Shown in pieces: positions 48,159 through 56,996 of a DNA stretch of 64,000 bases; within the stretch, counting starts at the first letter, position 1; each line of letters starts with the position of its first letter. The position numbers were made by a program, and so were the translations under genes. The notes below the pieces were generated by a model. The model had not been told where the DNA came from, did not search any database, and saw only the letters and a program-made list of their open reading frames with translations. This DNA comes from Clostridiales bacterium FE2011 (GTDB taxonomy: Bacteria; Bacillota; Clostridia; Christensenellales; Aristaeellaceae): positions 2,046,001-2,110,000 of the forward strand of contig CP069418.1 of the NCBI GenBank assembly GCA_017569305.1. Direction: 5' to 3'.

Positions 48159-50942
48159 TTAGTTCGCCATATTCTTTACGACGGCTTTGAACTCGCCGCT
48201 CTTGGAAAAGGTGTTCAGCAGCTCCTGCAGGGAGGTGCCTTCGTTCAGCTTCTGGGTCCAGGTGACCAGGCCTTCCGCGTCCGCTTCCCGGTTCATGTAG
48301 ACCCGGTAGAGGATCTTCACCAGCTCTTCGCCGCCGATATTCCGGCTTTCGAACTCGCCGGAGAAGAGGAAGCCGCGGGCGATCTGGTCCGGAGTCTTGG
48401 AGCCGTTCAGCATCTGGCCGATCCAGCTTTCCAGTTCTGCCTGGCTGGCTTCACGGCCCAGGATGTTGCGATAGCAGCGGCCGATGAATTCCTTCGCCTT
48501 TTCTTCGTTCACGTAGATGGCCTGCACTGCGGTGCCCAGGTTCGCGTCGGTTTCGGAGGCGTTGACGATTTCCACCTTGGTGACGTTCTCGCCGGTGGTC
48601 TTCTTTACGGCGGGGGCGGCTTCTTCAGCTTGTCCGCTCAGGGTTTCTTCCGCCTGCGCCTTCATGGTTCCCACATTCACAGTGCCGGGCTTGATGCCGT
48701 AGGAATCGCAGATGGTCTTGAACTCAGTGGAGCCGCAGAAGCCGTTGATGACCGCCGTCAGGGGCTGGCCGCCTTCCAGCTTTCCGACCCAGTCAGCCTT
48801 GCCCTTGGCGTCGGAACCGCGGCCCAGCATGGCCTTGTACAGGATTTCCACGGCGTCGGCATTGCTGACCTTCTTGTTCTGGAATTCAGAGCTGGCAACT
48901 AACTGCTCGATGATTTCCGCGGCAGCCTTCCGGCCGGACGCCAGTTCACCGGACCAGGTGTTCATGCCGCCTTCATCCGCGTCACGGCCCAGGACGATCT
49001 TGTAGCAGCGGGAGACGAAAGCCTGGATCTTTTCATTGGACGCAGCGGGCTGCTGGGGTTCGGGCTGGGTGTCCGGAACGGACACGGTGCCGGGGTTGAT
49101 GCCGTAGGTTTTGCAGAGGTTGCCGAATTCGGCGGATCCGCAGAAGCCGTTGATAACGACCTGCAGGGGCTTGCCGCTATCCAGCTGGGTGAGCCAGCTG
49201 GCCTTGCCTGCGGAATCGGAGGGCCGGTCCAGCATGGCCTTGTAGAGGATTTCCACGGCGTCGGCATTGCTGACTTTCTTGTTTTTGAACTCAGCGCTGC
49301 TGACGAACTGGTCAATGATTTCAGCGGCAGCCTTGCGGCCGGAGTTCAGCTCGTTGACCCAGGTCTTCATGCCGCCTTCGTCCGCGTCACGGCCCAGGAC
49401 GATCTTGTAGCAGCGGGATACGTAGGCCTTGATCTGTTCATCTGAGGCGGCGGGCTGCTGCTCTTCAGGCTGGGTGTCCGGAACGGATACGGTGCCGGGC
49501 TTGATGCCGTAGTTCTGGCAGAGGTTTCCGAATTCAGCGGAACCGCAGAAGCCGTTGATAACAGCCTGCAGGGGCTTGCCGCTTTCCAGCTGGGCGACCC
49601 AGCTTGCCTTGCCGGCGGAATCGGAAGCCCGGTCCAGCATGGCCTTGTAGAGGATTTCCACTGCGTCAGCCTTGCTGACGTTTTTGTTCTTGAATTCAGT
49701 GCTGGCGACAAACTGCTCGATGATTTCCGCGGCGGCTTTCCGGCCGGAGGCCAGCTCGCCGGACCAGGTGCTCATGCCGCCTTCATCCGCGTCACGCCCC
49801 AGGATGATTTTGTAGCAGCGGGCCACAAAGGCCTTGATCTTGGCTGGATCTCCCATGGCTTTGAAGTTCAGGCCGCGCTTCTGGGCATACGCCTGGGCGG
49901 TGCTGCCTGCATATCCGCAGAGGACGGCGTTGGGAGATTCATCGAAGATATTGTAATTGCCTTCACCTTCGAGTTCCTCGATGACTGCGTTTGGATTCAG
50001 GATAGTGACCTGCTTCAGGTTCGGGTTGTTTGCAAAGGCATATCCGCCGATTTCCTTTACGGATTCCGGAAGGGTTACGCTCTCCAGGGAGGGGGAGAAG
50101 GTGAAGCACATCCAGTGAATGGCGGGAATTCCGTTCGGGATGGTTACGTTTTTCAGGTGCTGCGCATGCTGGAATGCATAGGCGCTGATGGCCTTCATTC
50201 CCGCCGGGAAATCATTGGCGCCCAGGGTTTCCTGCTTACGCCCGGCCGGATAGAAGAGCAGTGTCGTACCCTTTTTATCGAACAGCATACCGTCGATAGA
50301 GCGGTAAGAGAGGTTTCCCTCGGCAACCCTGATTTCCTTCAGATCGGGATTGTTGGAAAAGTGAACATTGTAAGAAAAGTCCGTGAGCGAGGCCGGGAGA
50401 TCAATCGCGGTGAGACTGGTAGCCGATATCGAGGAAGCATAGATTGTTTCGGTTCCTTCCGGGATGGCATATTCCCCGCCTTTTTTTCCGGCAGGATAGT
50501 ACAGAAGCTTCGTTTTGCTCCGGTTGAACAGTACGCCATCCACGGAAACGAAAAACTGATTGCCTTCCGCCACGTCGATGGACTCAAGCGCTGTATTGTA
50601 GGCAAAAGCCTGGGCTGTTCCGATCTTCCTCAGGGAAGCGGGCAGGGTGATTTTTGTCAGCTTATCGCAGGAGAAGAAACAGTAGTTTTCGATTTCCTTC
50701 AGGGTTTCGGGCAGGTTTACTTTCGTCACTTCTGTGTCGTCGAAAGCCCACTTGCCCAGGATTTCAATACCATCGGGTACGGTGACTTCTCCGCCTTTGC
50801 CATGGTATTTCACCAGGACTGTGCCGTCAATTTCAAAGTCGCTGTTTCCGGCAGCCAGCGCGGAAGCGGTAAAGCAGGAGCTGCATACCAGCAGCAGGCT
50901 GATGATCAAAGCAAAGAGTCGGTTCCGCATCGATTGTTTCAT
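48159..50942 (-). CDS. Surface protein: LRR_5 region plus four DUF4214 modules
   Basis: The 927-residue protein has a signal peptide (about 1-30), a BspA-type LRR region (about 35-365, VTVPDGIEILGKWAFDD, LPETLKEIENYCF) and then four DUF4214 modules (start near 372, 508, 644 and 816). The first three modules begin with IxAxVxRCYKIxLGRDADEGGM and share KAAAEII, VEILYKAML and INGFCGS blocks, joined by Pro-rich PDTQPE linkers. The last module, after a 45-residue linker, is more diverged (RCYRNILGREAS). DUF4214 is found in S-layer-like and adhesin proteins. From the first module on, the protein is nearly identical to the next gene. AAAGGA precedes the ATG. Confidence 0.85.
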   Translation of the reverse strand: MKQSMRNRLFALIISLLLVCSSCFTASALAAGNSDFEIDGTVLVKYHGKGGEVTVPDGIEILGKWAFDDTEVTKVNLPETLKEIENYCFFSCDKLTKITLPASLRKIGTAQAFAYNTALESIDVAEGNQFFVSVDGVLFNRSKTKLLYYPAGKKGGEYAIPEGTETIYASSISATSLTAIDLPASLTDFSYNVHFSNNPDLKEIRVAEGNLSYRSIDGMLFDKKGTTLLFYPAGRKQETLGANDFPAGMKAISAYAFQHAQHLKNVTIPNGIPAIHWMCFTFSPSLESVTLPESVKEIGGYAFANNPNLKQVTILNPNAVIEELEGEGNYNIFDESPNAVLCGYAGSTAQAYAQKRGLNFKAMGDPAKIKAFVARCYKIILGRDADEGGMSTWSGELASGRKAAAEIIEQFVASTEFKNKNVSKADAVEILYKAMLDRASDSAGKASWVAQLESGKPLQAVINGFCGSAEFGNLCQNYGIKPGTVSVPDTQPEEQQPAASDEQIKAYVSRCYKIVLGRDADEGGMKTWVNELNSGRKAAAEIIDQFVSSAEFKNKKVSNADAVEILYKAMLDRPSDSAGKASWLTQLDSGKPLQVVINGFCGSAEFGNLCKTYGINPGTVSVPDTQPEPQQPAASNEKIQAFVSRCYKIVLGRDADEGGMNTWSGELASGRKAAAEIIEQLVASSEFQNKKVSNADAVEILYKAMLGRGSDAKGKADWVGKLEGGQPLTAVINGFCGSTEFKTICDSYGIKPGTVNVGTMKAQAEETLSGQAEEAAPAVKKTTGENVTKVEIVNASETDANLGTAVQAIYVNEEKAKEFIGRCYRNILGREASQAELESWIGQMLNGSKTPDQIARGFLFSGEFESRNIGGEELVKILYRVYMNREADAEGLVTWTQKLNEGTSLQELLNTFSKSGEFKAVVKNMAN

Positions 50943-51015
50943 TTGTTCTAATCCTTTCTTTCCCTGAATCTCTTTTTCAATATCCGAAGCGGCTGACGGA
51001 TCCGCCCGGTTGATT

Positions 51016-53475
51016 TCAGTTCGCCATATTCTTCACGACGGCTTTGAATTCGCCGGTCCTGGAGAAGGTGTTCAGCAGCTCCTGCAGGGAGGTGCCTTCG
51101 TTCAGCTTCTGGGTCCAGGTGGCCAGGCCTTCCGCGTCAGCTTCCCGGTTCATGTAGACCCGGTAGAGGATCTTCACCAGCTCTTCGCCGCCGATGTTCC
51201 GGCTTTCGAACTCGCCGGAGAAGAGGAAGCCGCGGGCGATCTGGTCGGGCGTTCTGGAACCGTTCAGCATCTGGCCGATCCAGCTGTCCAGTTCTGCCTG
51301 GCTGGCTTCACGGCCCAGGATGCTGCGGTAGCAGCGGCCGATGAATTCCTTCGCCTTTTCTTCATTCACGTAGATGGCCTGCACCGCGGTGCCCAGGTTC
51401 GCGTCCGTTTCGGAGGCGTTGACGATCTCCACCTTGGTGACGTTCTGGTTGGCGGTTGTCTTCACGGCGGGGGCGGCTTCTTCAGCCTGTCCGCTCAGGG
51501 TTTCTTCCGCCTGGGCTTTCGTGGTTTCTACCTTCACGGTGCCGGGCTTGATACCGTAGGAGTCGCAGATGGCCTTGAACTCAGTGGAGCCGCAGAAGCC
51601 GTTGATGACCGCCGTCAGGGGCTGGCCGCCTTCCAGCTTTCCGACCCAGTCAGCCTTGCCCTTGGCGTCGGAGCCGCGGCCCAGCATGGCCTTGTACAGG
51701 ATTTCCACGGCGTCCGGATTGCCGTGCTTCTTGTTCTGGAATTCAGCACTGGCCACAAACTGCTCGATGATCTCGGCGGCAGCCTTCCGGCCGGAGGCCA
51801 GTTCACCGGACCAGGTGTTCATACCGCCCTCATCCGCGTCACGACCGAGGATGATCTTGTAGCAGCGGGACACAAAGGCCTGGATCTTTTCATTGGACGC
51901 AACGGGCTGCTGGGGTTCGGGCTGGGTGTCCGGAACGGACACGGTGCCGGGGTTGATGCCGTAGGTTTTGCAGAGGTTGCCGAATTCGGCGGATCCGCAG
52001 AAGCCGTTGATGACGGCCTGCAGGGGCTTGCCGCTATCCAGCTGGGTGAGCCAGCTGGCCTTGCCTGCGGAATCGGAGGGCCGGTCCAGCATGGCCTTGT
52101 AGAGGATTTCCACGGCGTCGGCATTGCTGACTTTCTTGTTTTTGAACTCAGCGCTGCTGACGAACTGGTCAATGATTTCAGCGGCAGCCTTGCGGCCGGA
52201 GTTCAGCTCGTTGACCCAGGTCTTCATGCCGCCTTCGTCCGCGTCACGGCCCAGGACGATCTTGTAGCAGCGGGATACGTAGGCCTTGATCTGTTCATCT
52301 GAGGCGGCGGGCTGCTGCTCTTCAGGCTGGGTGTCCGGAACTGTCACGGTGCCGGGCTTGATGCCGTAGTTCTGACAGAGGTTGCCGAATTCAGCGGAGC
52401 CGCAGAAGCCGTTGATAACGGCCTGCAGGGGCTTGCCGCTTTCCAGCTGGGCGACCCAGCTGGCCTTGCCGGCGGAATCGGAAGCCCGGTCCAGCATGGC
52501 TTTGTAGAGAATCTCCACGGCGTCAGCCTTGCTGAGCTTCTTGTTTTTAAACTCGTCACTGCTGACGAACTGGTCAATGATTTCCGCGGCGGCTTTCCGG
52601 CCGGAAGCCAGCTCGTTGTACCAGGTGTTCAGACCGGTCTTGTCGGCATCCCGGCCCAGGATAATCTGATAGCAGCGGGAGACAAAAGCCCTGGTCTTGT
52701 CCGGATCGGGCTTGGTGCCAAAGGCCGCAAGCGCGGGGATGTTGATGTCGTTTTCACTGAAGCCCAGTTCGGTGAGTGTCTTGCCGCCGAAGAGGCCGGT
52801 GGATTTGTCATAGTCGTAGGAGCCTTTGTTTGCGCCTTTATGCAGGCTGACATAGGCAGACTCGATATTTCCGTTGTTATCGTAGAGGAGGTGCAGGTCT
52901 CCTTCGTCGATTCGAGCATAGGCATCGACGCTGGACATTTTGCCGTTGGTATAGCTGATTCTTTTATGTACGCCGCCGGCACCCATGGCGTTGTAGCCCT
53001 GGGAGAAGGTTTTTTCGTCATATTGGACATATGCTTTTTTGCTGATGGAATAGTGCAGGACCCAGTCCACTTTTGCGTTGTTATGTGAAGTGCAGATGTA
53101 GATTTTGTCCTCAAGCTCCAATGTACCATCCTGGATCTGTTTGGAGGCGACATACTCATCTGCTATGGTGTCGTGGCCACTGTAATAGGCATGACCGATA
53201 AACGTATTGTTTTCGTCAAATGTGTATACCAGCGGTACTTCTTCCTGCTTATTGTCCTTGGTGTACACCAGGATCATTTGAGTTGCGCCGGTGGATTGAT
53301 ATGGATAGTCTGTGACAACGTATGCTAATCCCCTGGAGTCAAACTCTACCCGGAAGGTAAAGTCCACAGCCATGGGAATCTTGGACACGCTGGTATAGCC
53401 GTATTCAGCCAGGACAGGACTCATGATTGCGATGCACAGCAGCAGCGTAACAGCGAAGACCAACAGTTTCTTCAT
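51016..53475 (-). CDS. Surface protein: unique N-terminal domain plus four DUF4214 modules
   Basis: The 819-residue protein has a signal peptide (about 1-23), a unique beta-rich domain (about 24-260) and four DUF4214 modules (from about 266). Over about 550 residues the C-terminal part is nearly identical to the protein encoded at 48159, including linkers, while the N-terminal parts are unrelated. This indicates recent duplication or gene conversion of the module array. The N-terminal domain has no family I recognise. GGGAG precedes the ATG. The genes lie 73 bp apart on the same strand. Confidence 0.8.
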   Translation of the reverse strand: MKKLLVFAVTLLLCIAIMSPVLAEYGYTSVSKIPMAVDFTFRVEFDSRGLAYVVTDYPYQSTGATQMILVYTKDNKQEEVPLVYTFDENNTFIGHAYYSGHDTIADEYVASKQIQDGTLELEDKIYICTSHNNAKVDWVLHYSISKKAYVQYDEKTFSQGYNAMGAGGVHKRISYTNGKMSSVDAYARIDEGDLHLLYDNNGNIESAYVSLHKGANKGSYDYDKSTGLFGGKTLTELGFSENDINIPALAAFGTKPDPDKTRAFVSRCYQIILGRDADKTGLNTWYNELASGRKAAAEIIDQFVSSDEFKNKKLSKADAVEILYKAMLDRASDSAGKASWVAQLESGKPLQAVINGFCGSAEFGNLCQNYGIKPGTVTVPDTQPEEQQPAASDEQIKAYVSRCYKIVLGRDADEGGMKTWVNELNSGRKAAAEIIDQFVSSAEFKNKKVSNADAVEILYKAMLDRPSDSAGKASWLTQLDSGKPLQAVINGFCGSAEFGNLCKTYGINPGTVSVPDTQPEPQQPVASNEKIQAFVSRCYKIILGRDADEGGMNTWSGELASGRKAAAEIIEQFVASAEFQNKKHGNPDAVEILYKAMLGRGSDAKGKADWVGKLEGGQPLTAVINGFCGSTEFKAICDSYGIKPGTVKVETTKAQAEETLSGQAEEAAPAVKTTANQNVTKVEIVNASETDANLGTAVQAIYVNEEKAKEFIGRCYRSILGREASQAELDSWIGQMLNGSRTPDQIARGFLFSGEFESRNIGGEELVKILYRVYMNREADAEGLATWTQKLNEGTSLQELLNTFSRTGEFKAVVKNMAN

Positions 53476-53569
53476 GATTCAGTTCTCCCTTTCCCTTTTA
53501 GCGTCCGGAACGGCTGACAGATCCGTCCGGCTTCTGCTTCCGGAATCAAAGATAACATACATGACATTA

Positions 53570-53610
53570 CCGTGTCATCACAACGATGTAACAATGGTGT
53601 AAACAATGTA
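53570..53610 (-). promoter_or_regulatory. Shared upstream element of surface-protein genes
   Basis: On the minus strand TTTACATTGTTTACACC is followed by ATTGTTACAT, then CGTTGTGATGACACG. The part CGTGTCATCACAACG with GTGTAACAATGGTGTAAA-like continuation recurs at 62974-63007, and TTTACATTGTTTACA recurs at 39552-39572. It lies about 100 bp upstream of the DUF4214 gene start. Confidence 0.5.
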
Positions 53611-53662
53611 AAAGATGTGTATGAGTGCATACAGACAAGATGGAGAAAAAAAGGAAAAATAT

Positions 53663-53753
53663 CGCGGAATGTATGACAGAGGGACAGACTTTCAGTCACA
53701 TTCTTTTCAAGAACAGTGACAGACAGTCAGTCCCTACAGTCACGCATTCCGCG
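53663..53753. repeat. GGGACAGAC-type REP-like hairpin, copy 2
   Basis: CGCGGAATG (53663-53671) and CATTCCGCG (53745-53753) close a long imperfect stem with GGGACAGACT on one arm and AGTCAGTCCC on the other. A nested GTCAC/GTGAC hairpin forms the loop. Confidence 0.7.
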
Positions 53754-53830
53754 CTGCTTTGAGATCCCAACTCGATTTGATAGTAACATGTTATATAATA
53801 ACAGTGAAAAACAATGTTATTTTTAAGTTA

Positions 53831-53933
53831 TTGAGGAGGCATCCGTGCTTCAGCACGGCGAATGCCTCCCATGCTACAGCCATCCATTTCTGCGAGTTTA
53901 TGACGATGCAGAAATGGAATATGGCGATCGCAA
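53831..53933. repeat. Two-hairpin dispersed element, copy 2
   Basis: Positions 53831-53881 are identical to 28241-28291. Hairpin 2 here is CCATTTCTGC / GCAGAAATGG (10 bp), unlike that of copy 1 in sequence but again paired. The tail GGCGATCGCAA is shared. Confidence 0.8.
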
Positions 53934-53952
53934 AGTCTTAAGTTTTCAGTAT

Positions 53953-54807
53953 TCATTGGCAAGCAGAAGAATATTTTCTGCTTGCATAATATTTCTCTTC
54001 TTCAGGGAAGTCGATGGTCGGCACATCCGCGGCCATGGCGGCGGTACGGGCATTCCGCTCCAGTTCCGCGACCAGCTCCCGGTTGAGGAGGGCTTCATTG
54101 CCTTCAGCTTTGGGCTCCGCCTGTACATCCTGATGGCGGGCACGGACAGCCTCCATTCTTTCATAGGTGCTGTTCAGCTTTTCCGCTTTCTGCTGCTCCC
54201 GTTCGGCCTTGCGTTCTTCCTGACGGGTGCGGAGGGCCTCCATCCTTTCATAGGTATTGTTCAGCCGTTCCGCCTTCCGCTGCTCCTGCTCCGCTTTGCG
54301 TTCCGCGATTTCCGCGCGGACGGTGGCGAGATGCTCGGCGATTTCCTGCTGCCGTTCATGATGGCGTACCCGGATGGCTTCCATCCGTTCAAAGGTATTG
54401 TTCAGCCGCTCCGCTTTCCGCTGTTCGCGTTCCTCCTGGCGGGTGCGGATCTCCTCGATCTTCGCCTGGGCAGCCGCGATCTTCTCATCTGTTTTCCGGC
54501 GGCGCTCTTCATCCCGGGCCTGGGAGGCTTCGACCTGCTCAAGGACAGCGTCGACATGCTCATCTGTTTTCATCTGGGCCTGATCCCGCACGGCCCTGCC
54601 GATATCGCGGAAATCATGCTTCGCCTTCCTTACAGCTTTGCGGACTTTCCGGGCGGCCTTGTGCACGTCCGCCTGCATCTCTTCCAGGTCGAAATTCCGG
54701 TGGAAGAGCCAGCCCAGGAGCCCGCCGAAGAGCAGGCTCCGGCCGAAGGAACGGCGGCGTCTGCCAAGAAGGTTACCAAGCAACAGAATTCCCAGCCAGG
54801 TAGGCAT
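53953..54807 (-). CDS. Coiled-coil protein with an N-terminal hydrophobic segment
   Basis: The 284-residue protein starts with a short hydrophobic stretch (WLGILLLGNLLG), an Arg-rich patch and a second hydrophobic stretch (LLFGGLLGWLFH), then a long charged coiled coil (about 45-245). Three repeats of the form QxKAExLNxTxERMEAxRxR lie at about 128, 173 and 200. The function is unknown; a membrane-tethered structural or scaffold role would fit. AAAGGAG supports the ATG. The gene is isolated among repeats. Confidence 0.7.
   Translation of the reverse strand: MPTWLGILLLGNLLGRRRRSFGRSLLFGGLLGWLFHRNFDLEEMQADVHKAARKVRKAVRKAKHDFRDIGRAVRDQAQMKTDEHVDAVLEQVEASQARDEERRRKTDEKIAAAQAKIEEIRTRQEEREQRKAERLNNTFERMEAIRVRHHERQQEIAEHLATVRAEIAERKAEQEQRKAERLNNTYERMEALRTRQEERKAEREQQKAEKLNSTYERMEAVRARHQDVQAEPKAEGNEALLNRELVAELERNARTAAMAADVPTIDFPEEEKYYASRKYSSACQ
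53959..53985 (-). other. Inverted repeat near the 3' end of the coiled-coil gene
   Basis: GCAAGCAGAA (53959-53968) and TTCTGCTTGC (53976-53985) lie inside the last codons. It parallels the inverted repeat across the stop of the ABC gene at 28351, also next to a two-hairpin element. Confidence 0.55.
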
Positions 54808-55315
54808 TTTACTTCTCCTTTCATCCGGGAGTCTCCCGGTATGAAAAAAGGATACTGTGAAGACAGGAAAGAAAACAGGACGGGAAGCGGAAAATAAAGG
54901 GGGCTATTTCTCCGATCTCCATTATTTACACCGTAGTAATACCGTAGATAATGAATACAAGGGAGCGAAAGGAAATGGATGCTCCAGGTTATATGCGTCC
55001 TTCGGACGTAGCAAGGGATTTTTCCACTGCACTCCACTGCGTTCCGTTCCGGTCGAAATGACAGCCTGTATGCTGCGGTTTCTTTCTGTTATGAATAAAC
55101 CCAGTCGTCCACATTGTCATTCCGACTAAGGGCACAGAGTGCCCGCATGGAGGAATCTCCTCCGGGGATGTAAACCTGTTGGTATCAGGGATAGCATTAC
55201 GTTGAGAACAGAACTAATTATGAATTATGAATTGAGCATTCGGAAAAAACTTTTTTCCGAATGCGACATATTCTCTCCCTCGTCCGTCTATATTGGTGTA
55301 GGAGGTGAACGAAAC
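54808..55315. repeat. Repeat-rich intergenic region before ECF module 3
   Basis: This 508-bp gap holds a dispersed repeat (about 55010-55190; TTGTCATTCCGACTAAGGGC, then CCCGCATGGAGGAATCTCC) matching 18410-18545 and 61847-61905, and a heptamer tract (55214-55233). A Gly/Lys-like frame here lacks a ribosome binding site. No gene found. Confidence 0.65.
55285..55293 (+). promoter_or_regulatory. ECF-type -10 element of module 3
   Basis: CGTCTATAT, 31 bp upstream of the start codon and 8 bp before GGAGGTGA. The leader would be very short. Confidence 0.5.
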
Positions 55316-55843
55316 ATGAGCAATGTTACGGGCCCGGACACTGCTCTGGATCGCGACCGGATCTTTGAACGACTGGTGGATCAGTACCAGGAATCAGTAC
55401 TGAGGATGTGTTACTACTGCCTGAACGACAAGTCCCAGGCGGAGGACGCTGCCCAGGAAACCTTCCTGAAGCTATACAGGACGCTGAATCAGTTTCGCGG
55501 CGACTGCGGGGAAAAGACCTGGATTATGAAGATTGCCATCCGCGTGTGCTATGACATGAATCATTCAGGCTGGTTCCGTTTTATGAACCGCAGTGTGACG
55601 CCGGAAATGCTTCCCGGCGAGGCGGTGACGGAAGAAGAAAAGAATGACGCTGAGCTGGCGGAAGCGGTGAAGAAACTGCCGTTCAAACTGCGGGAGGTGA
55701 TCCTCCTTTACTACTACCAGGGAATGAATGTAAACGAAATAGCGGATGCGCTGAACATATCCCACTCCTCGGTTTCGGGAAGGCTGAAACGGGGAAAGGA
55801 AAAGCTGAAGAATATGCTGGAAGGGAGAGAACTCGATGAATAA
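55316..55843 (+). CDS. ECF sigma factor, module 3
   Basis: The 175-residue protein has region 2 (about 15-90, SQAEDAAQETFLKLYRTL) and region 4 (about 110-170, LPFKLREVILLYYYQGMNVN and SHSSVSGRLKRGKEKLKNML). ATG 55316 is chosen for GGAGGTGA (55301-55308); a longer frame upstream runs through repeats. It overlaps the next gene by 8 bp. Confidence 0.93.
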   Translation: MSNVTGPDTALDRDRIFERLVDQYQESVLRMCYYCLNDKSQAEDAAQETFLKLYRTLNQFRGDCGEKTWIMKIAIRVCYDMNHSGWFRFMNRSVTPEMLPGEAVTEEEKNDAELAEAVKKLPFKLREVILLYYYQGMNVNEIADALNISHSSVSGRLKRGKEKLKNMLEGRELDE

Positions 55844-56825
55844 GAAGATCAGCGCGAATGAGCTTCGCGAATCACTTGACCGTCATGCTTCTTACCTGAA
55901 GGCCAATCCTTGGCTGGCTCAGGGCATCATTGCCTCTGAGATGAAGGGAGAAACAAAAGTGAAGAGAAAGTGGACAAAGAGCCTGGTGCTGGCCCTGGCG
56001 ATGATCCTGACGCTGGGCACCGTGGCATATGGCGTGACCTCGCTGTACCGGACTGTAAACTGGAAGGGAGAGACAAACGCTGACGCGCAGGATCCGGTGA
56101 TCGTGGAAGGCGATCCGGAGATCGCGGGAGCGCTGGAAGACCTGCAGAACGAAATGGCGGCCAAACCTGAAGATGAATTCGTGACAGCCTGGTACGATGA
56201 CGGAACAGGGGAAAACGAACTGGACATCCTGAACACGGAGTCGTTTCCGGCAAAAAAGGAGTTCCGGAACGTGGAGGATTTCCTCGAGTATATGTCCGGC
56301 GTGGAGACGCTGACAGCGCCGTCCTGGCTCCCGGAGGGTGAGTATGAATCATTCCGGGCGGAAGTGTACTTTGCGTGCAGGGGTTCCGGAGACTATGAAC
56401 TGATTGAGAGCGGGAAGAGGGGACCGATGGGCTACAACCGGTTCCGGATTGCTGAGGAGGACGCCGTGCCCTTTGAATACCGGGTGAGCCTCACAATGCA
56501 GCACGGAAACGGATATGTGATCCATGCCACGCTCTGGCCTGATGAAGGGGAAGCGGCCACGCTCCTCAGCGAAGGGGAAACAGCGGAGGCAGTTGCCGTG
56601 AAGGGAATGGAGGACGCGGTGCTGTTCCCGGACCGGAAGTCCACCGAGGACACAGATCTGGCCATGCGCAGGGCGCTGAAGGAGCCGGTTACCCTGAAGC
56701 GGCCGTACTACCGGGACGGACCGCAGGAAAATGACGTCCGGGAATTCAGTGACGAACACATCTATATCTGGAAAGGCGGAGACAAGGAACTGGAGGATGT
56801 GTTGAAGATTTTTAACGGGGAATAA
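55836..56825 (+). CDS. Putative membrane anti-sigma factor, module 3
   Basis: The 329-residue protein has about 45 cytosolic residues, one membrane segment (about 48-66, LVLALAMILTLGTVAYGVTSL) and an outside domain. Its C-terminal part (PSWLPEGEYESF ... DEHIYIWKGGDKELEDVLKI) looks like DUF4367-type anti-sigma outside domains, by eye. It overlaps the sigma gene by 8 bp. A strong terminator follows. Confidence 0.75.
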   Translation: MNKKISANELRESLDRHASYLKANPWLAQGIIASEMKGETKVKRKWTKSLVLALAMILTLGTVAYGVTSLYRTVNWKGETNADAQDPVIVEGDPEIAGALEDLQNEMAAKPEDEFVTAWYDDGTGENELDILNTESFPAKKEFRNVEDFLEYMSGVETLTAPSWLPEGEYESFRAEVYFACRGSGDYELIESGKRGPMGYNRFRIAEEDAVPFEYRVSLTMQHGNGYVIHATLWPDEGEAATLLSEGETAEAVAVKGMEDAVLFPDRKSTEDTDLAMRRALKEPVTLKRPYYRDGPQENDVREFSDEHIYIWKGGDKELEDVLKIFNGE

Positions 56826-56843
56826 GGAAACATAAAAGTGAAC

Positions 56844-56880
56844 GACCGGCAGCAAACGGCTGCCGGTCATTTCTCTTTTT
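56844..56880 (+). terminator. Terminator of ECF module 3
   Basis: GACCGGCAGC / GCTGCCGGTC perfect 10-bp stem, then ATTTCTCTTTTT. Confidence 0.88.
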
Positions 56881-56881
56881 G

Positions 56882-56952
56882 GGAATAATTGTCAGACTCA
56901 CATCGTCATATTACTGAACGCGGAAACAGGGAGAGTATCCGGCTGTTTCCGC
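56882..56952 (+). promoter_or_regulatory. Possible ECF-type promoter and inverted repeat upstream of the secreted protein gene
   Basis: GGGAAT, 16 bp, CGTCATATT (56904-56912) resembles the other ECF promoters loosely. GCGGAAACAG (56920-56929) and CTGTTTCCGC (56943-56952) form a perfect 10-bp inverted repeat 45 bp before the start codon. Confidence 0.4.
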
Positions 56953-56996
56953 CATTCAGCAAATCATTTTGAATTGAATGACCGGAGGATATTACG

